Positions 24,001-31,910 of a DNA stretch of 64,000 bases are shown one piece after another. Under the pieces are notes generated by a model, which did not search any database, was not told the origin of the DNA, and was given only the letters and a program-made list of their open reading frames with translations. A program made the position numbers and the translations under genes. How positions within the stretch are numbered: the first letter of the stretch is position 1; the number at the start of each line of letters is the position of its first letter. The stretch is from Aureimonas mangrovi (GTDB lineage: Bacteria; Pseudomonadota; Alphaproteobacteria; Rhizobiales; Rhizobiaceae): assembly GCF_014058705.1 (NCBI RefSeq), contig NZ_CP059692.1, positions 1,927,001 to 1,991,000 of the forward strand, given 5' to 3'.

Positions 24001-24863
24001 GCCGCACGCTCGGCGGCAAGAAGACCCATGTCGCCCGTCACCTGCCCCGTCGTCGGACGAGAGCCAGGAACGAGCTCGGCGGGCTGATTATCGAGCACAG
24101 CACGCGCGGCAGTCGGATCGGTGGCGGCATCCCGCAGGCTTTCGCCGGCCAGACGCTCGCGGCCCGCCTGCGACAGCGGCGCAGCGAATTCCCGACCCGC
24201 GCGAACACCTTCCCGCATGACGCCCGGAAGACCGGTCGCGGCCGTTCCAGCCACGCCGCCGGCCAGACCGCCGATCAGACCAGCCAGCGGGTCGTAGCGA
24301 TCCGGCGTGAGCTCCATCGCCGCCGTTGCGCCGGCACCGGCCGTGCCGCCGGCCAGAGCATCAGCCCCTGCCGCTCGCACCGAGTTCGATCGCCCAGCGA
24401 CCTGCGCTCCGATTTCCGCGCCCTGCGCGCCGAGGACGCCGCCGCGCGCGAGCCCGCCAACGACGGCGGCAGGCAGCACCGTGCCGGCCACGCCCTGCCC
24501 CGCTCCACGCGCCACACGCTCGGCCGCTGTCTGGGCTTTCGTGTTCTGCGGGTCAAACTCTGGCCGCACCGCGCCGAGCGTTTCGGCGATATGGCGCGAG
24601 CCACCGAAGGAGTTCTCCGGGATCATGCCGACGTCCGAGCCGGTCGCCGCGTTGAAGCCGCGCACGCCGAGGTTCATCGCGCCGCGCATCAGATCGACCG
24701 GCGCGCCGGCAATCGAATACAGCGTCTCGTTCGCGCCGGCGGTCGCGTTCATCGCCATGCCGCCGAACTGCGGCTGCTCGTCGACGACGGCGTCGCGCTC
24801 CCAGAAGTTGCCCCCCGTGGCAGCCTGAGAGACGATCGCGTCGCGTTCCCACCAGTTCGCCAT
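21069..24863 (-). CDS. Giant injected virion protein with an internal barnase/colicin-E5-like nuclease domain
   Basis: 1264 residues. The N-terminus repeats (WWERDAIV, FWERDAVV); residues ~35-230 contain Gly/Ala-rich hydrophobic stretches. Residues ~230-525 are helical and charged. Residues ~525-665 are Gly/Ala/Ser-rich low complexity, exactly where another frame looks coding (next entry). Residues ~678-805 resemble the PBECR2/DUF3519 type endoribonuclease domain of phage and polymorphic toxins: LSHPEIGPIDLVWG, GLAKIAQFHPEVLDDLP, MRVVKASGNRVQLES, KTWLLTAFD. The rest is helical with a Gly-rich membrane-like segment (~1150-1195). It is coupled by TAATG to the M15-domain gene. Position and composition match large podoviral ejection proteins, which enter the host with the DNA. 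The nuclease could act in the newly infected cell; that is inference. Confidence 0.8.
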   Translation of the reverse strand: MANWWERDAIVSQAATGGNFWERDAVVDEQPQFGGMAMNATAGANETLYSIAGAPVDLMRGAMNLGVRGFNAATGSDVGMIPENSFGGSRHIAETLGAVRPEFDPQNTKAQTAAERVARGAGQGVAGTVLPAAVVGGLARGGVLGAQGAEIGAQVAGRSNSVRAAGADALAGGTAGAGATAAMELTPDRYDPLAGLIGGLAGGVAGTAATGLPGVMREGVRAGREFAAPLSQAGRERLAGESLRDAATDPTAARAVLDNQPAELVPGSRPTTGQVTGDMGLLAAERAAQSRDPAAFQQRRADQNAARREAMDAIQPSGSSEAVTRALRQRLADIDRDTASDLDLARDVARGRNQQLGQSVRAEDAGDQIRDTLQRRRDLTKEKERRLWAAVDPDGTFALPPQDTRAARTAIMADLPASARRPGGEEAAIYSVVERYSDVMSFRELAALRSRVSEAMAYERSHGGDQAWGRLSRLRGAIESDLEKAAERRALVEEQMVADGQMRREDTIAAAIQRDIEGLNSAQQAATGTGGSSSVGGGSPGGRASIAGVLRAEGEGPLGPRYAQGDPGLSQDAGGAGATLGAASGRAGVASEGRAGMASTGAAGGAVPGGDAIPLRRDGGGGLRGDLQNAGGGGGARGAPQASGDPRLSGVPGGSAPRGDTARAVGSLPALPTGARIVANDGPLGPSVDGLQGRYDDAVAWLTQAQTGDVRGALSHPEIGPIDLVWGHAGSGRSDGAGLAKIAQFHPEVLDDLPQRLAEMRVVKASGNRVQLESDRTKAGVRLEYDGQQKTWLLTAFDPGEKSRRAGGTTLRSDALRQTDASSASPATFEYRAFDGAAKDRLDRATEATRNRANIFDNRQIKPLLARSADHAAYTTESARVAARIFVPGSSGFERMQRLREATGPNAKRTMAAIEGYAIDTLRKAAMNDDGTFDPAKVERWRRGYADALRAFPDLDIRVQDAARTSATVAEYAAARKAALDDAQKGAVGRLVGAEDPQDIARIVGGLFGRQDSVQQLGALRRAIGKDEQAMQGLRKATAEFLSQRLVSNTEAATSGRTLISADQMQTFVRQNRNALRTVFSADEVSTLEAIAADLQRANRSLSAVRIPGQSNTVQDALAVTSGDSATTILGKLATAGMASGGALAGFGVGGGGGAALGAGAAALVGALRQNGIAQVEDLVQDALLNPNRARMLLSKVPANNSAREEAMFRSLARRYAKTALSSAAIASGSNDDRRPTAPTMPQITVTPLPPAQRDPLADAMMGR
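22868..23260 (-). CDS. Nested out-of-frame ORF inside the giant virion-protein gene
   Basis: Same strand as the host gene but shifted by one base. The frame is open from about 23290 to TAG at 22868. TTG 23260 gives 130 residues, and GTG a few codons later is an alternative. The product is charged and helical, with two related segments (LRAIRDYRKMLEEP and LQAIRDYRAFLVEV) around a Pro-rich linker. Third codon positions are nearly all G or C, as in real genes here, whereas the overlapping host-gene frame is Gly/Ala-rich with mixed third positions. This suggests that selection acts, or acted, on this frame. It ends just before the nuclease domain. It may be a nested gene (perhaps an immunity factor), or evidence of a frameshift in the large gene. 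Family not recognised. Confidence 0.5.
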   Translation of the reverse strand: MAGVHPADVPALLAFLEQKAKDRSDLDTLRAIRDYRKMLEEPAPLSEPHPVEPASPPKEEPEWLRQERLEGQFLGAMRYLFDVMEEADFEATFKMLEEAAALEARHKLQAIRDYRAFLVEVRREETPREL

Positions 24864-26668
24864 TACTGCTTCGTCCTCACCGTGCCATCCGGCGCGCGGT
24901 ACTGCGTGCCGGGGGGAAGCGCGTCGTAGGCTTGCTGCGAGGTGACGACGGGCATGGAGCGCGGATCACCCGCCGCTGTCGTCTCACCCATCCCGCCGAC
25001 GGGCACGCCCGCTTCGTCACGCCTGGTCGTGTCACCCGTCGGGCCCGGCGCCTGAACACCCTGGGCACGAGCCCTCGCGCCTTCTACGATGCCTCGAAGC
25101 TCCGAGAGCGCGCCACGGAAGTCTTCTTCGCTCTGAGCGGTGTCGAGGCGGGCGATGGCGCGAGTGGCCTGAAGGCCCTCGATCTCAGTGATGGCGCCTC
25201 CGCCCTTGAGGCTTTCGAACGCTTGCAGGAAGGCTTGCCCGCCAAGCTGATCAATGCGTGCGCGTGTGCCGGGTATTGTCGTGCCGGGCACGGACGGGAT
25301 CATGCTGCCGAGACCCACGGCAATGCCGAGGTTCGGATCGTTCAGGACTCCGTCGATGGACGAAATCATGTTGTCGGCTTGCTGGATCGTCTTCGGCGCG
25401 ACGGCTGCGCTATCGACGTCGCCCTTGCCCTGAGCCGCACCCGCCGCACTGTCGTAGGATTCCTGGTAGTTCTCCTTCGCGATGGTCCCGACCGTCTGAC
25501 CAGAACGCTTGTCCTGCAGCACCCAATGCGTGCCAGCGTCCACGCGCTCGACACCGGTCGATACGGTGATGCCATCGGGCATTCGGGACTGCACCACCGT
25601 TCCGTCGTCGCGCGGCTGGAGTAGAACCGCGTTGCCGTTTGCGTCGGTGCCGTAGACCGGCGTCAGGCTGGTCTTGGGGCCGTCCGTAGTCGAGGCTCGC
25701 TGGCGCTGAATCTCAAGCGCCTGATCGGCGCGGCTGTTCGCGATTTCGTCCTGTCCGCTCTGATACTCGAACTGCTGCTGGCGCCACGCCTGATCCTCTG
25801 CGCGGTTCGCAGCCTGCGCGCGATCTTGCTGCTGAGAGAGGATGGCGTTTGCCAACGAATTGCGGTCGCCGCCGAGTTGCGCGGCCAGCGCATAGGACGG
25901 GTCAAGGCCAGAACCGGCAAGCGCCTGCTCGAGGGCATCGGAGTTGGCGGCGTCGTTCTGCTTGATCTGCCTCTGGCCGGCGTAGACCTGTGCGAGCCGA
26001 CCGGCCAACTCAAGAGGATGGGAAACGTCGCCGCCGCCCATCGCCTGCGCGAGCATGGCTTCCGCAAGGCGGTTCGACTTCTCGGGGCCGATATTGAGCA
26101 TGGGGCGCGAAGCCATAGAGCCTCCGGTGTCGCCGATCGGCGCGTTCGATGTCGAGGATGCGGTTTCCATGCGCGGCCCGCTTTCGAGCATCGCGCTTTC
26201 GATGGCGCCCGTGGCGCCGCTGGCCGGTGGGGATGATCCGCCGTAGGCATTGCGCAGCCAGTCCGGCGCATTGGCGCTGCGTCCGCCCGCGCCCCAGACA
26301 CCGGGAGAGCCGAAACCGACATGCATCGTGCCGGCGCCCATGTAGCCGGGACCGGCGCCGAACCCGGTGATCCCGGCCGCCCGGCCGCGGCTGACGATCT
26401 CCTCGAACAATGGCCGGTCGCTGTCGCGCGCCCAGTCGAGTTGCCGCCCGTCACGATAGAATCGGAAGTCGCCGGCATTGCCGTGGTCGTGGCGGGTCGA
26501 GCCGACGCGTTTACCGCCGCTGCCTTTGCCGGGCTGACCGCCAGAGTAGACCTCGGCCATGATGCCCATGTCACCGAGATAACCCAGCGCCGAGACGAGC
26601 CGCGGGTCCAGCGGCTGGTTTCGGGTCGCCCCCTGGTTGGCGTACCGGAGGTAGGAGGGCGTGCTCAT
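24863..26668 (-). CDS. Virion protein with N-terminal M15-like peptidoglycan hydrolase domain
   Basis: 601 residues from ATG 26668, coupled to the preceding stop (TGATG). Residues ~20-120 resemble M15/VanY-type D,D-peptidases: the metal-site pattern TRHDHGNAGDF and, about 45 residues later, TMHVGFG. A Ser/Gly-rich linker follows, then a long Gln/Ala-rich helical region (DRAQAANRAEDQAWRQQQFEYQ), a beta-like segment and a C-terminal tail. Podoviral injection proteins often carry a wall-degrading domain to let DNA pass through the periplasm. Here it is followed directly by the giant nuclease-bearing protein. The enzymatic assignment rests on the His/Asp spacing only. Confidence 0.72.
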   Translation of the reverse strand: MSTPSYLRYANQGATRNQPLDPRLVSALGYLGDMGIMAEVYSGGQPGKGSGGKRVGSTRHDHGNAGDFRFYRDGRQLDWARDSDRPLFEEIVSRGRAAGITGFGAGPGYMGAGTMHVGFGSPGVWGAGGRSANAPDWLRNAYGGSSPPASGATGAIESAMLESGPRMETASSTSNAPIGDTGGSMASRPMLNIGPEKSNRLAEAMLAQAMGGGDVSHPLELAGRLAQVYAGQRQIKQNDAANSDALEQALAGSGLDPSYALAAQLGGDRNSLANAILSQQQDRAQAANRAEDQAWRQQQFEYQSGQDEIANSRADQALEIQRQRASTTDGPKTSLTPVYGTDANGNAVLLQPRDDGTVVQSRMPDGITVSTGVERVDAGTHWVLQDKRSGQTVGTIAKENYQESYDSAAGAAQGKGDVDSAAVAPKTIQQADNMISSIDGVLNDPNLGIAVGLGSMIPSVPGTTIPGTRARIDQLGGQAFLQAFESLKGGGAITEIEGLQATRAIARLDTAQSEEDFRGALSELRGIVEGARARAQGVQAPGPTGDTTRRDEAGVPVGGMGETTAAGDPRSMPVVTSQQAYDALPPGTQYRAPDGTVRTKQ

Positions 26669-27963
26669 CACGCGGCCTCACGCAGAGCGCCGTAGTCGAC
26701 GGCGAGGAAGGCGCCTGCTTGGCGAACCGCAGACGGAACCGCGCGCGCTACGTCCTGCGCCATGACGCCGACCTGATACGGCCCGCCCCAGACGTAGCGG
26801 AACAGGTAGAGCGGCAGCCCGCGCCAGCCGGTGCCGATCCGAGAGATGTCGCGCTTCAGGCGGCGATCGGAGAACATCAGCGCCGCGCTGCCAAGGCCGA
26901 ACAGCCCGTTCATCATCCCGGAGCGCTGCTGATTATACTGCCCCATCTGCTGCTGGTAGTTGTTGTTGATCAGCCCTGCGATGTCCGGTGCGCCGACGTT
27001 GTAGGCGGGGTTGTTCTGGAAGCCGGGCATGCCCATCGCGGGCGATCCCGTCAGAAGCGCCGAGGCCTCGTTGAAGGGCTGGTTGCGCAGCATGATCGCT
27101 TCCGTCAGCGCGTCGTTGCGCGCCTGGTTAGCGAAGCCTGCCGATTGGGCGTTCTGGCCGAACTGCTGTCCCTGCGCCGCGTTGCCGGCCCCCATCGCCG
27201 CGAGATCCTGCCCGAACCGCTGCCCGGCCGCCTCGTTGTTGAAGCCGGCCTGCGTCAGGCCTTCGCCGAACATCTGGCTGCGAGCACCGGAGGCGAGCCC
27301 GAACAGGCGTGATTGCTCCGCACCGCCCGCCGCGACAGCGTCGTAGGCCGCGCGGTTCATGGCCTCGCTCTGCGAGCGCTCCATGCGCGTCAACTCCGCC
27401 TGGCCGGCGGCGCTGTCGAGCGGAATACCGCGATCGGACAGCGACTGCTCCATGCGCTGGCGGTCGAGCTGCTGCCCCGGCTGAAGGAGGGCGTGCGCCT
27501 TCTGGAATGCCGCGTCCTGCGAGCGCTGCGCTTCCGCTCCGAAGTCACCTACGCCCGGCAGAGATGGAAGGCCGCTCGGATTGAAGTTGCCGACTTCGCC
27601 CGACCGCGAGCCGACTCCCATCTGGATCGAGCCTGCGCCGCCGATGGAGTTCTGCCGCCCAGGCAGGCCCGAGATGTCCATCGGGCCGGTCGGTATCTGG
27701 CCGACGAGTTGCCCGGCCTTGCCCGTCAGTTGCTCGGCGATCCCCATCTGCCCGCTGTGAATTCGATCACCTTGAGGGGTCAGCGTCACCGTCTGCGAGG
27801 CAGGCGTGCCATCGCGATTGCGCTGGTAGGTCGTCGAGCCCCAGGGGCCGTACTGATCGACGGCGTTGACGCGCGCGCTCTCGCGGACGGCCTGCGCGTT
27901 CGCCTGCGCCTGAGCGTTTGCGGTGGCGACCGGATCGGGCGCCTTCGGTGCAGACTTACCCAT
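26668..27963 (-). CDS. Internal virion protein with C-terminal S74-like chaperone domain
   Basis: 431 residues. The bulk is Gln/Ala/Gly-rich and low in charge (QAQANAQAVRE, GAGNAAQGQQFGQNAQSAGFANQAR), typical of ejection proteins. The last ~65 residues match the intramolecular chaperone/peptidase S74 pattern: SDRRLKRDISRIG, LPLYLFRYV, VGVMAQDVARAVPSAV, LAVDYGALREA. In other phages this module trimerises fibres and cuts itself off before Ser. A Ser is present at the expected junction (FSDRRLKRD). A fibre-type domain on an injection-like protein is noteworthy. Confidence 0.74.
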   Translation of the reverse strand: MGKSAPKAPDPVATANAQAQANAQAVRESARVNAVDQYGPWGSTTYQRNRDGTPASQTVTLTPQGDRIHSGQMGIAEQLTGKAGQLVGQIPTGPMDISGLPGRQNSIGGAGSIQMGVGSRSGEVGNFNPSGLPSLPGVGDFGAEAQRSQDAAFQKAHALLQPGQQLDRQRMEQSLSDRGIPLDSAAGQAELTRMERSQSEAMNRAAYDAVAAGGAEQSRLFGLASGARSQMFGEGLTQAGFNNEAAGQRFGQDLAAMGAGNAAQGQQFGQNAQSAGFANQARNDALTEAIMLRNQPFNEASALLTGSPAMGMPGFQNNPAYNVGAPDIAGLINNNYQQQMGQYNQQRSGMMNGLFGLGSAALMFSDRRLKRDISRIGTGWRGLPLYLFRYVWGGPYQVGVMAQDVARAVPSAVRQAGAFLAVDYGALREAA

Positions 27964-28399
27964 CCTGTTCGATCCCCTTCAGCCATCTGCATTCGTCGCG
28001 AACCATCCCGTAGGACAGCAGCGTTCCCCCGTCGGCGAAGGCCTGACGGTGTGTTCCCTCGAGCTTGAAGCCGATCTTCTCGACCAACTTGCGCGAGGAC
28101 TTGTTCGTGCGCTTCACCATCGCCGTGATCCGGCGGCAGTCCTGGTCGAGGAAGGCGAAGGCGAACCCGGTTTTCAGGAGCCGGCGTGTCATCCACGGGC
28201 CGAAGTCACCGACGCCAGCCACGGTGACGCGGATGTCGGGATGGCGCAGTTCCGTGAAGGCGATGCCACCGACGAGGTGATCGCCTCGCACCGCGCCGAA
28301 GGCGACCGCGCCTGTCAGGTCCGAGGCGTCCTTCATCTGCGCCGCAATCCAGCGGGCGACCAGCGCGTCCTGACCGAGGAGGATGCTGTAGTCGCTCAA
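27956..28399 (-). CDS. GNAT-family N-acetyltransferase in the structural operon
   Basis: 147 residues. The start is TTG 28399, whose TTGA overlaps the upstream stop; no ATG fits. The region FGAVRGDHLVGGIAFTEL, VGDFGPWMTRRLLKTGFAFAF, CRRITAMVKRTNKSSRKLVEKIGFKLEGTHRQA is a clear GNAT acetyl-CoA fold, including the N-terminal part of motif A and the NxxSRxLxEKxGF signature of RimJ/RimL-like enzymes. Its target is unknown; modification of capsid, tail or host proteins is possible. It overlaps the next gene's start by eight bases. Confidence 0.78.
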   Translation of the reverse strand: MSDYSILLGQDALVARWIAAQMKDASDLTGAVAFGAVRGDHLVGGIAFTELRHPDIRVTVAGVGDFGPWMTRRLLKTGFAFAFLDQDCRRITAMVKRTNKSSRKLVEKIGFKLEGTHRQAFADGGTLLSYGMVRDECRWLKGIEQDG

Positions 28400-29907
28400 G
28401 CACCGATCTCCGCCATCAGCGTCGTCGCCAGCCATTTCACCGGCCCGGCCGAGGTGTCGACGCGCAGGCCGACCGAAATGAACTCGCCGTTGATGCCGCC
28501 GCCGCGGAACTCGGCCGTCACCCTCTCGGCGCCGGACCACGCAGCACGATCCCAGACCGACTGGTCCCAGATGCCGATGTCGGAGGCGACCGGCAGCGAA
28601 GCGACGGCGCCAGAGCCGGGGTTGCGGAAGTCGGCACCGATCAGGTGCCGTGCCATCGGCGTCGAGACGGAGGTGACGAAGGGCTTCACCAGCCCAACCT
28701 TTTTCTTGCGACCGGGCACGCCGAGCGTCGACCACGCGCCCTGGCAAAACGCGACGATCGGCGAGCCGCCATCGCTGAACGCGCCATAAGTGGCGATCCT
28801 GCCGTCCGGGGTGCCGAAGCACAGGTCGTCGCCGACATGCCCCCACACGCTGGCCGGCAGGCCGCGAAACCGCGACCACGCGCCGGTCGAAAGGTTGCAG
28901 ACGTGCTGCTGCGAAGACGTCGCCGTCTCCGGCACGTTGACGAGGATCATCTGACGGAGCGGATGATAGACGATCTGCCAGCCGAGGTTCCGGCCGTGCG
29001 AGCGCGCAGCGGACAGTGCAAGGCGCCCCATGCGACGGCCGAAGCCAGCCACGGGCGAGCGCCCGGAAGCGAGAACACGCGACAGCTCGGCGTAGCCATC
29101 CAGCGAGGCGGTGAGCACGTCGCCGGCATGGCTCTCGGCGACGATCGGGCGCGCGACCGGGAAGACGCCGACGCGGCCCCAGTTCATCGCATCGTCCGGG
29201 CTGGAGCCGCGATAGACGATCGCCTCGCCCGAGGTCATGAAGAAGACGATGGCGTCGTCGTCGCCGCCCTGCCCGCCGTCCGGTGCGAGCGTGGCGATCT
29301 CCTCGATGGTGCCGCCGCGGTTGCCGATACCCGACAGGTCGAAGCTCTTGAGCTCGCCCTGCACAGCGTTCAGTCCGCCATACCAGAAGCTGGCCGAACC
29401 GCGCTCGGCGAAGAACAGGCGCTTGGCGTGCGAGCGCACACGGAACAGTCGTCGCGCATCGCCGATCCCGGTGAAGGCCGGCGTCACGACCGCAGCGCCG
29501 ACGACCGCGCGCGGGGCGTCGAAGCCGTTCACGAGGAACAGGCGGTCGTTCATGATGGCGTGCCGCCAGCGGTCGGATTGGAAGCCGGACGCCAGTTCAG
29601 TCACGGCGCCGGCAATGCGGAAGAGCTTGCCGCCCGATGCGGCGATGGTCCGCTCGTCGCCGTCGTCGAAATCCTGCAGGAACAGCACCGGGGCGCCGGT
29701 GCGGAGGTCGTGACGGATGGTGTATCCGCCACGCGTCTCGATGCCGCCGTCGATCGGGAAGAAATTGACCATGTCGACGGCGTCGGTCGGCTCCATGCCG
29801 CCGGCCAGGGCGTCGATGCCGTTGATGCCGCCGAACGGCGAAGGCAGCGTGATCGGCTGCGCCTTCGCGACGCCGGGACTGGCGCGACGGATCAGCGGCT
29901 GGCGCAT
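28396..29907 (-). CDS. Packaged-DNA stabilisation / portal-tail hub protein (gp10-like)
   Basis: 503 residues, beta-rich. It starts MRQPLIRRASPGVAKAQPITLPSPFGGINGID, with the conserved MEPTDAVDMVNFFP-DGGIETRGGY opening of podoviral P22 gp10-type or tail-hub proteins, which plug the portal and anchor the tail. Repeated blade-like segments (RLFLVNG, SFWYGGL, FFMTSGEAIVYRG, ILVNVPET) suggest a propeller. It overlaps the preceding head-completion gene by one base. Confidence 0.74.
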   Translation of the reverse strand: MRQPLIRRASPGVAKAQPITLPSPFGGINGIDALAGGMEPTDAVDMVNFFPIDGGIETRGGYTIRHDLRTGAPVLFLQDFDDGDERTIAASGGKLFRIAGAVTELASGFQSDRWRHAIMNDRLFLVNGFDAPRAVVGAAVVTPAFTGIGDARRLFRVRSHAKRLFFAERGSASFWYGGLNAVQGELKSFDLSGIGNRGGTIEEIATLAPDGGQGGDDDAIVFFMTSGEAIVYRGSSPDDAMNWGRVGVFPVARPIVAESHAGDVLTASLDGYAELSRVLASGRSPVAGFGRRMGRLALSAARSHGRNLGWQIVYHPLRQMILVNVPETATSSQQHVCNLSTGAWSRFRGLPASVWGHVGDDLCFGTPDGRIATYGAFSDGGSPIVAFCQGAWSTLGVPGRKKKVGLVKPFVTSVSTPMARHLIGADFRNPGSGAVASLPVASDIGIWDQSVWDRAAWSGAERVTAEFRGGGINGEFISVGLRVDTSAGPVKWLATTLMAEIGA

Positions 29908-30302
29908 CAGTAGAAGACCTCGCCCGCGTTCGCCTTGGTGTGGCGCAGCGCAGCGCGCGACAGGCTCTCCTCGGACTGGCGGAAGGCCTCGGCGTAATCG
30001 AGCCCGTTCCAGTCCCGCCAGCGCCAGGTGATCGCCGCTCGGATCGTCGGCGTGTCGAACAGGATCTCGTCGGTGTCGAGCGTCGGCGCCGGCTTCAGGA
30101 CGCCCATCTCACCCGCCCCACGCGCCCATTCGCCGGTCGGCATCAGGCGGTTGTTCGGATAGCGATTGACGAGATCATCGGCCGCCGATCCGAGCGCCGC
30201 CAGCATCTGGGCGACGGACGGGTCGGGATTGCCGATGACGGTGGCGGGCTTGGGAAGCTGAAGCCCGACCATCACGTCCTGCACCAGCGTCAGGAGGTTC
30301 AT
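29907..30302 (-). CDS. Head-completion / head-tail adaptor protein (P22 gp4-like)
   Basis: 131 residues. MNLLTLVQDVMVGLQLPKPATVIGNPDPSVAQMLAALGSAADDLV is the usual opening of podoviral adaptor proteins that bind under the portal ring after DNA packaging. The C-terminal part (FDTPTIRAAITWRWRDWNGLDYAEAF) also fits. It overlaps its neighbours by one base on each side, in the order capsid - accessory - adaptor - hub expected for short-tailed phages. Confidence 0.74.
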   Translation of the reverse strand: MNLLTLVQDVMVGLQLPKPATVIGNPDPSVAQMLAALGSAADDLVNRYPNNRLMPTGEWARGAGEMGVLKPAPTLDTDEILFDTPTIRAAITWRWRDWNGLDYAEAFRQSEESLSRAALRHTKANAGEVFY

Positions 30303-30838
30303 CAGGCGGCTCCGCCCTTGGGCTTTCCGCCACTTTGTGCCGGCGCGGCCTGCGCCTTATCGAGTTCGGACGTCAGCCGGGCAACGTCGGCGCGAAGCTC
30401 GTTGTTGTCCTCGAGAAGCGCCTTTTCGGACGCCTCAAGCTCGGCGATGTGCGCGGCGAGGCGCGGCGCGTCGTCGTGTGTGCGCTCGATGAAGTCACGC
30501 GCACGGCTCTGCGCATCGCGAAGCTCGCTCGGCGCCGACGACATATCGGTCTCGATCAGCTTCTCCAGCGTGTGAATGCCGCGCTCAGCCAGCCCCTTGC
30601 GGTCGGCCTCGTCGATCTGCGGCCAGGCCGCGAGCGGGAAGCCTTCGTGGTCGGGCTCGCGCGAGGCGAGATAGTCCTTCCACTCGTTCGGATGCGCGAC
30701 CTTGTCGCCGCCGCGCGCCGGGCGCACCACGCGCGTCACCGCGCTCTTGTACGCCTCGAAATACGGGACCATCGTATAGATCGGCAGGCCGTCCTCGCCC
30801 TTGCCACGCTGCACGGCCTTATCGAAAAATCGGATCAT
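30302..30838 (-). CDS. Phage structural-region protein with C-terminal coiled coil
   Basis: 178 residues. The first half (MIRFFDKAVQRG, YTMVPYFEAYKSAVTRVVRP, HPNEWKDYLASREPDHEGFPLAAWPQID) matches proteins commonly found next to the major capsid gene in related phages. The second half is a coiled coil (IAELEASEKALLEDNNELRADVARLTSELDKAQ) ending in a Gly/Lys tail. It may decorate the head or help assembly; the exact role is unknown. It is separated from the capsid gene by an intrinsic terminator. Confidence 0.66.
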   Translation of the reverse strand: MIRFFDKAVQRGKGEDGLPIYTMVPYFEAYKSAVTRVVRPARGGDKVAHPNEWKDYLASREPDHEGFPLAAWPQIDEADRKGLAERGIHTLEKLIETDMSSAPSELRDAQSRARDFIERTHDDAPRLAAHIAELEASEKALLEDNNELRADVARLTSELDKAQAAPAQSGGKPKGGAA

Positions 30839-30862
30839 CGTCGGTGCTCCTGACCGGTCACG

Positions 30863-30893
30863 AAAAAGCCGCCGCGAGTTGCCCCGCGACGGC
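30863..30893 (-). terminator. Intrinsic terminator after the major capsid gene
   Basis: On the minus strand, GCCGTCGCG-GGGCAACT-CGCGGCGGC (one G-T wobble) is followed by TTTTT, 25 bp past the capsid stop. Partial termination here would give excess capsid mRNA over the downstream genes. Confidence 0.78.
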
Positions 30894-30917
30894 CGGTTTC
30901 AGTTTGGAAAGGCCCGG

Positions 30918-31898
30918 TCAGTCGAGGCCGGTGACGACCAGGCGACCGTGGCGGTTGCGCTTGTAGGTCGTCAGGGCGCCCATGAAGCCGAGATGCTTGG
31001 TCACGGCGTCGAGGTCGGGCGTGGTGTCGGCGAGGTCCAGTTCCTCGAACAGCCGACCCTCGTAATACTCGAGCGCGAGGAAGTCGGTGTTGACGAAGTA
31101 GCCCTGGTTCTCGGGATGCGCCGAGCCGTCGCTCTCCGACACCACCTTGGCCTTGCGGTAACGCAGCGTGTCGAAGCCGAGCTTGGCGCTGTCGGCGTCG
31201 GTGTAGCGCTGGTTGTCCTGCAGGCCGCTCTCGAAGATGCCGAACACCGGATCGTCGAGAGTGATGACGTCGGGCTGCTCCGTGCCGACCGAGCACTTGC
31301 GGTAGAGCTCGGACATGCCGGCACGCAGGCGACGGAACTGCGCCTGTTCGTCAGCGCCGGTCATATCGACCGTCGTGACCTTGTTCCGCCACCAGGCCGC
31401 CGCCGAACCATCGATGCCGCCGACGGTGCCGACGGTCGGATCTTCCGACACGAAGGAGTCGAGGCCGACGAATGAGTTGGGCGTCGTACCGTCGCCGTAG
31501 ATGCCGCGCGTGATGCCCGACTTGATGGTGTTCTCGGCGTTGTCGAGCTTGCCGCGCATCAGCTTGACGATCTGCGCGCGGCCCGAGTTCTTCGCCCGCT
31601 CCTCGCCCGAGATCGTCACGGACGCGACCGCCATGCCGGGATCGAATCCGGCCTCGGTGATCGTTTCCTTCTGGTCGCGGCTCAGCGGATCGAGCCCGCC
31701 GTACCACTTGAAGATTTCCTCGTCGAAGATGACCGGGCCGCGGATGTCGTGGCCGCCGTCGACGGCCGTGATGCGCCCCTTCGCCCTCAGCGTGGCGAGG
31801 ATGAGGTTGGAGCCGGTCACGTTGTCGTAGAGCCGGCGCTTGTAGTTGGAGAGGGTGGTCGCCAGAAGCTGGCGGGTGACACCTGCGCTCAGAGGCAT
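30918..31898 (-). CDS. Major capsid protein
   Basis: 326 residues, directly downstream of the scaffold gene. Features include LLATTLSNYKRRLYDNVTGSNLILATLR, IRGPVIFDEEIFKWYGG, SGEERAKNSGRAQIVKLMRGKLDNAENTI (a spine-helix-like region), GIYGDGTTPNSFVGLDSFV, and C-terminal GQGYF-like ENQGYFVNTDFLALEYYEG. This is the HK97-fold capsid type common in podoviruses and siphoviruses of alphaproteobacteria. No proteolytic prohead extension is obvious, consistent with a separate scaffold. Confidence 0.85.
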   Translation of the reverse strand: MPLSAGVTRQLLATTLSNYKRRLYDNVTGSNLILATLRAKGRITAVDGGHDIRGPVIFDEEIFKWYGGLDPLSRDQKETITEAGFDPGMAVASVTISGEERAKNSGRAQIVKLMRGKLDNAENTIKSGITRGIYGDGTTPNSFVGLDSFVSEDPTVGTVGGIDGSAAAWWRNKVTTVDMTGADEQAQFRRLRAGMSELYRKCSVGTEQPDVITLDDPVFGIFESGLQDNQRYTDADSAKLGFDTLRYRKAKVVSESDGSAHPENQGYFVNTDFLALEYYEGRLFEELDLADTTPDLDAVTKHLGFMGALTTYKRNRHGRLVVTGLD

Positions 31899-31910
31899 GG
31901 GTCGATTTCC

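Noticed and set aside
23295-24929. 544-residue rightward frame opposite the giant virion gene
   Set aside because: Arg/Ala-rich, not protein-like, and no ribosome-binding site. Unlike the nested leftward frame, it lacks an independent coding signature.
27786-28196. Leftward frame overlapping the GNAT gene
   Set aside because: The GNAT frame has a clear domain; this one is Arg/Pro-rich shadow.
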